Below are positions 37,027 to 49,400 of a stretch of 64,000 bases of DNA, in pieces (position 1 is the stretch's first letter; the number at the start of each line of letters is the position of its first letter). The DNA comes from Mercurialis annua (taxonomy: Eukaryota; Streptophyta; Magnoliopsida; Malpighiales; Euphorbiaceae): the NCBI RefSeq assembly GCF_937616625.2, contig NC_065570.1, positions 37,145,665 through 37,209,664 on the forward strand, read 5' to 3'. A program made the translations under genes and the position numbers. The notes below the pieces were generated by a model. It did not search any database and was not told the origin of the DNA. It saw nothing but the letters and a program-made list of their open reading frames with translations.

Positions 37027-40000
37027 TACATTAGTATGTCGCGTTGCAAGTGTTTTTAACATGTCGTTTCGATTACAAAGCATGGTTAGGTTATTTTACG
37101 CGAAGTGTGCGTGAAAAGTGACGCTAGATTAGTATGTCGCGCCTCAAATCTCTTTAACGCGTCGTTCCGATTACTAAAACATGGTCAGGTTATATTACGC
37201 AATGTGAGCGTGAAAACATTTGCTAGGTTAGTATGTCGCGTCTCAAGTCTCTTTAAAGCGTCGTTCCGCTTACCTAATCTTGATTAGGTTGTATTACGCA
37301 AAGTGTGCGTGAAAAGTGACACTAGATTAGTATGGCGCGATTCAAGTCTCTTTAACGCGTCATTTCGATTACTGTGCTTATGTCGCATCACAAGTGTCTC
37401 TAACGAGTCGTTCTGATTACCTAAGCATGGTTAGGTTATATTACGCGAAGTGTGCGTGAAAAGTGACAATATATTAGTATGTCGCATCTCAAGTCTCTTT
37501 AACGCGTCGTTCCGATTACCTAGGCATGATTAGGTTATTTTACGCAAAGTATGTGTGAAAAGTTACGCTAGATTAGTATGTCGTGTCTCGAGTCCTTTTA
37601 ATGCGTATTCCGATTACCTAAGCATGAATAGGTTATATTACGTAAAGAGTGCGTGAAAAGTGAAACTAGATTAGTATGTCGCATCTAAAGTATCTTTAAC
37701 GCCTCGTTCCGATTTCCTAAGCATGGTTAGATTACATTACGCAAAGTCTGTGTAAAAAGTGACGCTAGATTGGTATGGTGCTTCTCAAGTCTCTTTAACG
37801 CGTCGTTTCGATTACCATGCTTATGTCGTCTCACAAGTCTCTCTAACGCGTCGTTCCGATTACCTAAGCATGTTTTAGTTAACGTAAAGTGCGCGTGAAA
37901 AGTGACGCTAGATTAGTATGTCGTGTCACAAGTCTCTCTAACGCGTCAGTCCAATTACCTAAGCATGGTTAGGTTATATTAAGCAAACTGTGCGTGAAAA
38001 GTGACGCTAGATTAGTATGTCCCATCTCAAGTCTCTCTAATGCTTCGTTCCGATTACCTAACATGGTTAGGTTATATTACGCAAATTTTGCATGAAAAGC
38101 GACAAAAGATTTGTATGCCGTGTCTCAATTCTCTGTAACGCGTCGTTTCGATTACCATGCTTATGTCGCGTCACAAGTCTCTCTAACGCGTCGTTTCGAT
38201 TACCTAAGCATGGTTAGGTTATATTACACAAAGTATGCGTGAAATGTGAAAATAGATTAGTATGTCTTGTCTCAAGTCTCTTTAACGCGTCGTTCCGATT
38301 ACCTAAGCATGGTTAGGTTATATTACGCAATGTGTGCGTGAACACTGTTTCTACGTTAGTATGTCGTGTCTCAATTTAATGCTTCGTTCCGATTACCTAA
38401 GCATGGTTAGGTTATATTACGCAAACTGTGTGTGAAAAGTGACGCTAGATTAGTATGTCGCGTCTCAAGTCGCTTTGACGCGTCGTTCCGATTACCTAAG
38501 CATGGTTAGATTATATTATGCAAAGCGTGCGTAAAAAGTGACGCTAGATTAGTATGGCGCGTTTCAAGTTTCATTAACGCGTCGCTTCGATTACCATGCT
38601 TATGTCGCGTCACAAGTGTCTCTAACGCATCGTTCTGATTACCTAAGCATGGTTAGATTATATTACGCAGAGTGTGCGTGAAAAGTGACAATATAATGTA
38701 TGTTGTGTCTCAAGACTCTATAACTCGTCGTTTCGATTACCTAAGCATTGCTAGGTTATTTAACGCAAAGTGTGCGTAAAAAGGGACGCTTAGTATGTCG
38801 CTTTTCTAGTCCCTTTAGAGCGTATTCCGATTACCTAACCATGGTAAGGTTATATAACGCAAAGTGTGCGTGAAAAGTGACGCTAGATTAGTATGTCGCA
38901 TCTCAAGTATCTTTAACGCGTCGTTCCGATTACCAAAGCATGGTTATGATATATTACGCCAAGTGCGCGTTAAAAGTGTCGATAGATTAGTATGTCGCGT
39001 CACAAATCTCTTTAACGCATTGTTATGATTACCCAAGCATGGTTAAGTTATATTACGCAAAGTATGCGTAAAAAGTCTCTTGAACGCATCGTTTCGATTA
39101 CCATGCTTATGTCACGTTACAAGTCTCTCCAACACGTCGTCCCGATTACCAAAGCATGGTTAGGTTATATTACGCAATTTGTGCGTAATAAGTGACAATA
39201 GATTAGAATGTCGCGTCGCAAGTCTCTTTAATGTGTCATTCCAATTACCTAAGCATGGTTAGATTATTTTACGCAGAGTGTGCGTGAAAAGTGACGCTAG
39301 ATTAGTATGTCGCTTCTTATGTCCTTTAACGCGTGTTCCGATTACCTTAAGTATGGTTAGGTTATATAGCGCAAAGTGTGCGTGAAAAGTGATGCTAGAT
39401 TAGTATGTCGCGTCTCAAGTCTCTTTGAAGCGTCGTTCCGATTACCAAAGCATGGTTAGGTTATATTGCGCAATGTGTGCGTGAAAACTGTTGCTAGGTT
39501 AGTATGTCGCGTCTCAACTCTCTTTAAAGCGTTGTTCCGATTACCTAATCATGGTTAGGTTGTATTACGCAATGTGTGCGTGAAAAGTGACGCTAGATTA
39601 GTATGTCGCGTTTCAAGTATCTTTAACGCGTCGTTATGATTACCTAAGCATGGCTAGGTTATATTACGCAAAGCGTACGTAAAAAGTGACGCTAGATTAG
39701 TATGGCGCGTTTCAAGTGTCTTTAACGCGTCGTTTCAATTACTGTGCTTATATCGCGTCACAAGTGTGGGTAAAAAGTGACAATAGATTAGTATGTCTCG
39801 TTTTAAGTCTCTTTAACGCGTCGTACTGATTACCTAGGCATGGTTAAGTTATTTTACGCAAAGAGTGTGTGAAATCTGATGCTAGATTGGTATGTGACGT
39901 CTCAAGTCTCTTTAATGCGTATTACGATTATCTAAGCATGGTTAGGTTATATTACGAAGAGTGTGCGTGAAAAGTGACGCTAGTTTAGTATGTCGCATCT

Positions 40001-40160
40001 CAAGTCTCTTTAACGCGTCGTTCCGATTACCTAAGCATGGTTAGGTTATATTACGCAATGTGTGCGTGAAAACTGTTGCTAGGTTAGTATGTCGCGTCGC
40101 AAGTCTCTCTAAAGCGTCGTTCCGATTATTTAAGTATGGTTAGGTCATATTACGTAAAAT
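37027..40160 (-). repeat. Satellite block D, left part, inverted orientation
   Basis: These are reverse-complement monomers up to the solo LTR. The first 1.5 kb (37027-38520) is an inverted copy of about 27765-29255 in block C; for example, the GTTAACG/AAAACATGC variant monomer at 37865-37885 matches the reverse of 28400-28420. The part from about 37895 onward is also a diverged direct copy of 49378-51485 and 61253-63360. Confidence 0.92.
40156..40160 (+). repeat. Target-site duplication, left
   Basis: AAAAT directly precedes the TG of the solo LTR and is repeated at 42150-42154. Five bases is the usual length for copia integrase. Confidence 0.95.
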
Positions 40161-41540
40161 TGTTAGTAGTATGTGCCCTAGGGCCATTTGATCGTGTATA
40201 TTTGTAGAATTAATCCCAATGGCAAAGATATATATGTTCTATTTGAACTAAGTGTCTCATCAACTAAGTGTTCATTTATTACGTATTGTCCTTATCACAT
40301 TGTGATAGAATCTATTCTTAAGGTGTTAAGTATATGAGTGACAGATTCTATTATACAAGTGATCTAAATAACCGTTCACGATCGATGGGATCCTACGAAT
40401 AAGGGCATCGCATTATCCCGGAAAGATCGTCACCTCTGTTTATTCTCCTGATTAGTAAAGAGTTACTAATTATAGGAAGTAGTGAGTCTCATACTACTTG
40501 ATGGGGATCAGAATAAACATGTGGACACTCAAGGTGTTGAGTGAGTCGAACAAGTGACGCTAGATGACTTATACATGGTAATTCATTAAAGTCAATTTAA
40601 TGTCATCTAGTTCATAATTGTACATATGTCCTTTGACTTGCGGTGACACTATCTTGTATATAGGTGATTAGAGTTTGATACTCCTTAACTCTAGATCTTT
40701 CATGAGCTAGAGCCGCGGGATGTGTTGGCTCTAGTTAGTTGTATATGGAGATAGGGGTTTAACCTAGAAAGGATTCATCACTCTGGATGAACGGAGACAA
40801 GATTCTATGCTATCTCAAATTTTTCTTGATGGATGATAAAAACCTGCGCAGGTGTATATGACTTACATAGAAAGTTGTTTCTAGTGGAAGTCATATTTAT
40901 CAAGAATTAGAACTGAGAGATGAGGTCATATGATCAAGACAAACAGTGTTTGACTTAACCGTGACACTAGTCGAGATTGGAATCTTAGATGAAGGGAATT
41001 TTGAGTGTACGGTATTATGAACAATGGTTCATAAAGAATGCATCGAAACATTCATCTCTATTTGGGGGTCGTGATATGTTGCTAGACGTCACTCTCGATC
41101 TACGAGAATTAATAATTAAATGGGATTTAATTATTTAATATAAGAAAGGCGTTTCTTATGTCTCTCGTTGCCATATAGATGTGAACCTAGTTAGTCACAC
41201 ACAATAGAGTGTGCAACCGATTGAGTTTACAAAAGATCGATTTCATATAGATACTAGCATATCTCGGAAATTAATCTAAGATGAAAAACAAGTACAAATT
41301 AGGGACTAATTTGTAAGAGTTATAAATTAGTAGGAACCTAATTGTACTATGTCCAAGTTAATTAGGGACTAATTTATAAGAGTTATAAATTAGTAGGAAC
41401 CTAATTATATTTTAACCAAGTTTTATGATTAGAAGGCTTAAGTAATTAATTAGTGTAATTAATGATACTTAAAGCACTAATCATAAGTTAATGGAATGAT
41501 GATGTCATGGTGAAGTAATGAGATAAGGAAATAAGCTTAT

Positions 41541-41644
41541 ATGTGATGTCATATGATGACATCACCTATATGATGTCACCTATGTGATGTCACCACATGA
41601 AAGGTGTCATGTGGTGGCAACACCTTTGCTTGGTGTGTGACACC
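41541..41644 (+). promoter_or_regulatory. U3 repeat cluster in solo LTR
   Basis: This has the same TGATGTCA-like repeats as 912-1015, without visible change. Confidence 0.48.
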
Positions 41645-41684
41645 TAGCATGCAAGGTGTTGCATTCTTAAGGCATGCTCTAGCC

Positions 41685-41692
41685 TATAAATA
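41685..41692 (+). promoter_or_regulatory. TATA box in solo LTR
   Basis: TATAAATA is intact, at the same LTR position as 1056-1063. Confidence 0.68.
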
Positions 41693-42149
41693 GAGCATGT
41701 CCTTGCTCATTTCAAAAAAAACACAACACACATCTCACTACAAAGTTGTAGAGAGAGAAAGCACTTGAAGGAGTTCAAGTATTCATCAATCACGGGAAAA
41801 ACTTGGCGACGTTTTTCATACATCCGAGCAAGGTAGTGATCGCGGCGAGAGTTTGAGCTTAGGGCTGCTCGGCAAGAGGAACTCTTGCAGGATTACTTCA
41901 AGGCGAGGATTCAATCGGACGCATACTCGTGTGGACGAGCTTGAGGTCGCCGTACTTTCGGGACTACAAGAATCGTTGGAGAATCGACATAGGTATTCTT
42001 CTTACGATTCCTAGATGCGTGCTTTAATTAATAAATGATACGACGATCCATTTGTTGTTGATATGATCAACTTTAGGATCCGGATTGTTGGAATTTCGAT
42101 TTTGAATTGAAATATACGATTCGGACCCGCGCCTCCCGCTGCGCCAACA

Positions 42150-42154
42150 AAAAT
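42150..42154 (+). repeat. Target-site duplication, right
   Basis: AAAAT follows the CA end of the solo LTR and continues into satellite as AAAATGTGCGTG. The uninterrupted target is preserved at 51486-51500 and 63361-63375. Confidence 0.95.
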
Positions 42155-43999
42155 GTGCGTGAAAAGTAACGCTATAATAGTATGTCGCATCTCAAGTCTC
42201 TTTAACACGTCGTTTCGATTACCTAAGCATGGTTAGGTAATATTACGCAATGTGTGCGTGAAAACTGTTGATAGGTTAGTATGTCGCGTCACAAGTCTCT
42301 CTAACGCGTCGTTCTGATTACCAAAGCACGGTTAGGTTATATTACGCAAACTGTACCCGAAAAGTGACGCAAGAATAGTATGTCGTGTCTCAATTCTCTT
42401 TAAAGAGTCGTTCCGATTAGCTAAGCATAGTTAGGTTATAATATGCAAAGCGTGCGTAAAAAGTGACGCTAGATTAGTATGGCACGTTTCAAGTCTCTTT
42501 AACGCGTCTTTTTTATTACAATTGTCGCGTCACAAGTTTCTCTAACGTGTCGTTCTGATTACCTATGCATGGTTAGGTTATCTTACGGAAAGTGTGCGTG
42601 AAAATTGACAATATATTAGTATGTCGTGTCTCAAGTCTCTAAAACGCGTCGTTCCGATTACCTAAGCATGGTTAGGTTATTTTACGCAAAGTGTGCTGAA
42701 AAGTGACGCTAGATTAGTACGTCGCGTCTCAAGTCCCTTTAACGTGTGTTCCGATTACCTAAGCATGGTTAGGTTATATTACGCAAAGTGTGCGTCAAAA
42801 GTTACGCTAGATTAGTATGTCGTGTCTCAAGTCTCTTTAACGCGTCGTTCCGATTACCAAAGCATGGTTATGTTATATTACGCCGAGTGCGCCTTAAAAG
42901 CGTCGCTAGATTAGTATGTCACGCACAAGTCTCTTTAACGCGTTGTTACGATTTCCTAAGCATGGTTAAGTTATATTACGCAAAGTGTGCGTAAAAAGTG
43001 ACCCTTGATTAGTACGTCGCGTCTCAAGTCTCTTTAACGCATCTTTGTCACATTACAAGCCTCTCTAACACGTCGTTCTGATTACCAAAGCATGGTTAAG
43101 TCTCTTTATCGTGTCGTTCTGATTACCTAAGCATAGTTAGGTTATTTTACACGAAGTGTGCGTGAAAAGTGACGTTAGATTAGTATGTCGCGCTCTTAAG
43201 TCTCTTTAACGCGTCGTACCGATTACCAAAGCATGGTTCGATTATATTACGCAATGTGTGCATGAAAACTGTTGCTAGGTTAGTATGTCGATCTCAAGTC
43301 TCTATAAAGCGTCGTTCCAATTACCTAATCATGGTTAGGTCGTATTACGCAAAGTGTGCATGAAAAGTGACGCTAGATTAGTATGTCGCGTCTCAAGTTT
43401 CGTTAACGCGTCGATCCAGTCACATAAGCATGGTTAGGTTATATTACGCAAAGCGTCCGTAAAAAGTGGCGCTAGATTAGTATGGCGCGTTTCAAGTCTT
43501 TTTAACGCGTCGTTTCGATTACGGTGCTTATGTCCCGTCACAAGTGTCTTTAACGCGTCGTTCGGATACCTAAGCATGGTTAAGTGATATTACGAAAAGT
43601 GTGTGTGAAATGTGACGCTAGATTAGTATGTCGCGTCTCAAGTCTCTTTAACACGTCGTTTCTAGGTTAGTATGTCGTGTCTCAAGTTTCTATAAAGCGT
43701 CTTTCCGATTACCTAATCATGGTTAGGTTGTATTATGCAAAGTGTGCGTGAAAAGTGACGGATATATTAGTATGTCGCGTCTCAAGTCTCTTTAACGCGT
43801 CGTCCTGATTACCTAAGCATGGTTAGGTAGTGTGCGTGAAAAGTAACGCTAGATTAGTATGTCGCGTCTCAAGTCTCTTTAACGCGTCGTTTCGATTACT
43901 GTGCTTATGTCGCATCACATGTGTCTCTAACGCGTCGTTCTGATTACCTATGCATAATTAGATTTTATAACGCAAAGTGTGCGTGAAAAGTGACAATAG

Positions 44000-44960
44000 A
44001 CTAGTATGTAGCATCTCAAGTCTTTTTAACGCGTCGTTTCGATTACCTAGGCATGGTTAGGTTATTTTACGCAAAGTGTGCGTGAAAAGTAACGCTAGAT
44101 TGGTATGACGCGTCTCAAGTCTCTTTAATACGTATTCCGATTACCTAAGCATGGTTAGATAATATTACGTAAAGTGTGCGTGAAAAGTGACGCTAGATTA
44201 GTATGTCGCGTCTCAAGTCTCTTTAACGCGACTTTCCGATTACGTAAGCATGGTTAGGTAATATTACGCTAAGTGTGCCGGAAAAGTGACGCTAGATTAA
44301 TATGTCGCTACTCAAGTCTATTTGATGCGTCGTTCCAATTACCTAAGCATGGTTACGTGATAATACGCAAAGCGTGCGTAAAAAGTGACGCTATATTAGT
44401 ATGGCGCGTTTCAAGTCTCTTTAACGCGTCGTTTCGATTACTTAGCTTATGTCGCGTCACAAGAGTCTCTAATGCGTCATTCTGATTACCTAAGCATGGT
44501 TAGATTATATTACCCAAAGTGTGCGTGAAAAGTGACGATAGATTAGTATGTAGCATCTCAAGTCTTTTTAACGCGTCGTTACGATTACCTAGGCATGGTT
44601 AGGTTATTTTACGCAAAGTGTGCGTGAAAAGTGACGCTAGATTGGTATGACGCGTCTCAAGTCTCTTTAATACGTATTCCGATTACCTAAGCATGGTTAG
44701 GTTATATTACGTAAAGTGTGCGTGAAAAGTGACGCTAGATTAGTATGTCGCGACTCAAGTCTCTTTAACGCGATTGTCCGATTACGTAAGCATGGTTAGG
44801 TAATATTACGCAACGTGTGCGGGAAAAGTGACGCTAGATTAATATGTCGCTACTCAAGTCTCTTTGATGCGTCGTTCCGATTACCTAAGCATGGTTAGGT
44901 GATATTACGCAAAGCGTGTGTAAAAAGTGACGCTATATTAGTATGGCGCGTTTCAAGTCT
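44000..44960 (-). repeat. Tandem duplication, 542-bp period
   Basis: AGTATGTAGCATCTCAAG occurs at 44003 and 44545, and TTGGTATGACGCG at 44100 and 44642, both 542 bp apart, with the intervening monomers in the same order. The second copy is cut short near 44960. Confidence 0.85.
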
Positions 44961-45420
44961 CTTTAACGCGTGGTTTCGATTACCTAAGCATGGTTAGGTT
45001 ATATTACGTAAAGTGAGCGTGAAAAGGGACGCTAGATTAGTATGTCGTGTCTCAAGTCTCTTAACGCGTCTTTCCAATAACGTAAGCATGGTTAGGTTAT
45101 TTTACGCAAAGTGTGTGTGAAAAGTGACGCTAGATTAATATGTCGCTACTCAAGTCTCTTTAATGTGACGTTCCGATTTCCTAAGCATGGTTAGGTTATA
45201 TTACACAAAGATTGCGTGAAAAGTGACGCTAAATTAGTATGTCGCCTCTGAAGTCTCTTTAACGTGTCGTTCCGATTAACTAAGCATGGTTAGGTTATTT
45301 TACAAAAAGTGTGCGTGAAAAGTGACGCTACATTAGTATGTCGTTTCTCAAATCTCTTTAACGTGTGTTCCGATTACTTAAGCATTGTTAGGTTATATTG
45401 TGCAAAGTGTGCGTGAAAAT

Positions 45421-45774
45421 TGACGCTAGATTAGTTTGTCGCGTCTGAAGTCTCTTTAACGCGTCGTTCCGATTACCTAAGAAGCATGGTTAGGTTATAC
45501 TACGCAAATTGTGCGTGAAAAGTGACGCTAGATTAGTATGTCACGTCTGATTACCTAAGCATGGGTAGGTTATATTACGCAAAGTGTGCGTGAAAAGTGA
45601 CGTTAGATTAGTATGTCGCGTCTCAAGTCTCTTTAACGCGTCGTTCCGATTACCTAAGAAGCATGGTTAGGTTATACTACGCAAATTGTGCGTGAAAAGT
45701 GACGCTAGATTAGTATGTCACGTCTGATTACCTAAGCATGGGTAGGTTATATTACGCAAAGTGTGCGTGAAAAG
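45421..45774 (-). repeat. Tandem duplication, 177-bp period
   Basis: Two adjacent units of 177 bp each contain a GAAGCATGG insertion variant (45481, 45658) and a truncated monomer (CACGTCTGATTACC). They are almost identical, so this is a recent local duplication. Confidence 0.88.
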
Positions 45775-46499
45775 TGACGTTAGATTAGTATGTCGCGTCT
45801 CAAGTCTCTTTATCGCGTCGTTCCGATTACCTAAGCATGGCTAGGTTAAATTACGCAAAGTATGCGTGAAAAGTGACGCTAGATTAGTATATCGTGTCTG
45901 ACGTCTCTTTAACTGTCGTTCCGATTACCTAAGGATGGTTAGGTTATATTACGCAAAGTGTGCGTGAAAAGTGACGCTAAATTAGTATGTCGCGTCTCAA
46001 GTCTCTCTCTAACGCATAGTTCCTGTCACCTAAGCCTGGTTTATTTTACGCAAAGTGTGCGTGAAAAGTGACGCCAGATTAGTATGTCGCGTCTCAAGTC
46101 TCTATTATGCGCCTTACCTATTCGTGGTTAGGTTATATTACGCAAAGTGTGCGTGAAAAGTAACAATTGATTAGTATGACGCATCTAAAGTCTCTTTAAC
46201 CCGTCGTTTCGATTACCTAAGCATGGTTCGGTTATAATACGCAATGTGTGCGTGAAAACTGTTGCTAGGTTAGTATGTCGCGTCTCAAGTCTCTTTAACG
46301 CGTCGTTCCGATTGCCTAAGCATGGTTAGGTTTAGATTAGTATGTCGCGTCTCAAGTCTCTTTAACGCGTCGTTCCAATTCCCTAAGCAGGGTTATGTTA
46401 TTATGCAAAGTGTGCGTGAAAAGTGACGCTAGTTTAGGATGTCGCATTTAGAGTCTATTTAATGCGTCGTTTCGATTACCTAAGCTGTTATATAACGCA

Positions 46500-49400
46500 A
46501 CGCGTGCGTGGAAAGTGGCAATAGATTAGTATTGCGCGTCTCAATTCTCTTTAGCGTGTGGGTCCGATTACCTAAGCATGGTCAGGTTATTTTACACAAA
46601 GTGTGCCTGACAAGTGACACTAGATTAGCATGTCGCGTCTCAAGTCACTTTAACTCGTCGTTTGGATTACTAGGCTTATGTTGCATCACAAGTCTCTCTG
46701 ACGCGTCGTTTCGATTACCTAAGAATGGTTAGGTCATATTACGCAAAGCGTGCGTGAAAAATGACAATAGATTAGTATGTCTCGTCTCACGTCTATTTAA
46801 CGCGTCGTTCCAATTACCTAATCATGGTTAGGTTATATTACGCAAAGTGGGCGTAAAACGTTACGCTAGATAAGTATGTCGTGTCTCAATTCTCTTTAAC
46901 GTGTTGTTCTGATTACCTAAGCATGGTTAGGTCATATTACACAAAGTGTGCGTGAAAAGTAACAATAAATTAGTATGTCGCGTCACACGTCTATTTAACG
47001 CGCCGTTCCGATAACCTAAGCAAGGTTAGGTTATATTACGCAAAGTGTGCGTGAAGCGTTACGCTAAATAAGTATGTCGTGAATCAGTTCTCTTTAACGC
47101 GTTGTTCATATTACCTAAGCATGGTTAGGTCATATTACGCAAACTGTGAGCGAAAAGTAACAATAAATCAGAATGTCGCGTCACACTTCAGTTTAACGCG
47201 TCGTTCCGATTACCTAAGCATGTTTAGGTTATATTACGCAAAGTGTGCGTGGAAAGTTACGCTAGATTAATATGTCACGTTTTAATTCTCTTCAACGCGT
47301 TGTACCGATAAGCTAAGCATGGTTAGGTTAGGTTACGTAGAATGTCGTGAAAAGGGACGTTTGATTAGTATGGCGCGTCTCAAGTCTCTTTGTCGCGTGT
47401 TCCGATTACCTAAGCATTGTTAGATTATATTACGCAAAGTGTGCATGAAAAGTGACGCTAGATTAGTGTGTAGTGTCTCAACTCTCTTTAATGCGTCGTT
47501 TCAATTACCTAAGCATGGTTAGGTTATATTACGCAAAGTGTGCGTGAAAAGTGACAATAGATCACTATGTCGCTTCTCAAGTCTCTTTAACGCGTCGTTC
47601 CGATTACCTAAGCGTGGTTAAGTTATATTGCGCAATGTGTGCGTGAAACCTGTTGCTAGGTTAGAATGTCGCGTCTCAAGTCTCTTTAACGCGTCGTTCC
47701 GATTACCTAAGCATGGTTAGGTTATATTACTCAAAATGTGCGTGAAAAGTGATGCTAGATTAGTATGTCGCGTCTCAAGTGTCTTTAACGCGTCGTTCCG
47801 ATTACCTAAGCATAGTTAGGTTATATTAAGCAAAGCGTGCGTAAAAAGTGACGCTAGATTAGTATTGCGCGTTTCAAGTCTCTTTAATGCGTTGTTTCGA
47901 TTATTATGCTTATGTCGCGTCACAAGTGTCTCTAATGCGTCGTTCTGATTACCTAAGCATGGTTAGGTTATATTACGCAAAGTGTGCTTGAAAAGTGAAA
48001 ACAGATTAGTATGTCGCATCTCAAGTCTCTTTAACGCGTCATTCCTATTACCTAAGCATGGTTAGGTTATTTTACACAAAGTTTGTGTGAAAAGTGACGT
48101 TAGGTTTGTATGTCGCGTCTGAAGTCCCTTTAACGCATGTTCTGATTATCTAAGCATGTTTAGGTTATACTACGCGAAGTGTGCGTGAAAAGTGACGCTA
48201 GATTTATATGTCACGTCTCAAGTCTGTTTAACGCGTTGTTCCCATTACCAAAGCATGGTTATGTTATATTATGACAAGTGCGCGTTAAGTCGCTAGATTA
48301 TTATGTCGGGTCACAGGTATCCCGAACGCGTTATTACGATTACTTAAGCATGGTTAAGTTATATTTTGCAAAGTGTGCTTAAAAAGTAACTTTAGATTAG
48401 TATGGCGCGTCTCATGTCTCTTTAACGTATCGTTTCGATTACCATGCTTATGTCACTTTACAAGTCTCTCTAACACGTCGTTCCGATTACCAAAGCATGG
48501 TTAGGTTGTATTACGCAAAGTGTGCGTGAAAAGTGACAATAGATTAGTATGTCAGGTTGCAAGTGTCATTAACATGCCGTTCCGATTACCTATGCATGGT
48601 TAGGTTATTTTATGCAAAGTGTGCATGAAAAGTGACGCTAGATTAGTATGTCGCGTCTCAAGTCTCTTTAACGCGTCGTTCCGATTACAAAAGCATGGTT
48701 AGGTTATATTACGCAATAAGTCTCTTTATCACGTTGTTCCGATTTCCTAATCTTGATTAGGTTGTATTACGCAGATTAGTGTGGCGTGTTTCAAGTCGCT
48801 TTAACGCGTCGTTTTGATTACTGTTCTTATGTCGCGTTAGAAGTGTCTCTAACGCATCGTTCTTATTACCTAAGCATGGTTCGGTTATATTACGCAAAGT
48901 GTGCGTGAAAAGTGACAATAAATTAGTTTGTCGTGTCTCAAGTCTCTTTAACGCGTCGTTCCGATTACCTATGCATGGTTAGGTTATTTTATGCGAGATT
49001 AGTATGTCGTGTCTCGAGTCTTTTTAATGCGTATTCCAATTACCTAAGCATGAATAGGTTATATTACATAAAGAGTGCGTGAAAAGTGAAACTAGATTAG
49101 TATGTCGCGTCTCAAGTCTCTTTAACGCGTTGTTACGATTACCTAAGCATGGTTAGGTTATATTACTCAAAGTGTGCGTGAAAACTGGCGCTAGATTAAT
49201 ATGTCGTTACTCAAGTCTCTTTAACGCGTTATTTCAATTTCCTAAAAATGGTTAGGTTATATTACGCAAAGCGTGCGTAAAAAGTGACGCTAGATTAGTA
49301 TTAGCGTTTCAAGTCTCTTTAATGCGTCGTTTCGATTACCATGCTTAGGTCGCGTAACAAGTGTCTCTTTAATGCGTGAAAAGTGACGCTAGACTAGTAA

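Larger units (their letters stand above)
40161..42149 (+). mobile_element. Solo LTR of the same copia family
   Basis: This is a complete 1989-bp LTR (TGTTAG...CCAACA) with no internal region. It is closely related to the LTR at 6421-8410: by eye I see about twenty differences, mostly substitutions, plus single-base indels and an altered A-rich patch (41715-41722). It is flanked by a perfect 5-bp duplication, AAAAT. Solo LTRs form when the two LTRs of an inserted element recombine and delete the internal part. TATA box, U3 repeats and AATAAA are intact, so it could still act as a promoter reading plus-strand into block D. Confidence 0.98.

Noticed and set aside
42011..42208. 65-codon minus-strand frame crossing the solo LTR end
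   Set aside because: It spans the LTR-satellite border created by insertion, so it is a chance frame.
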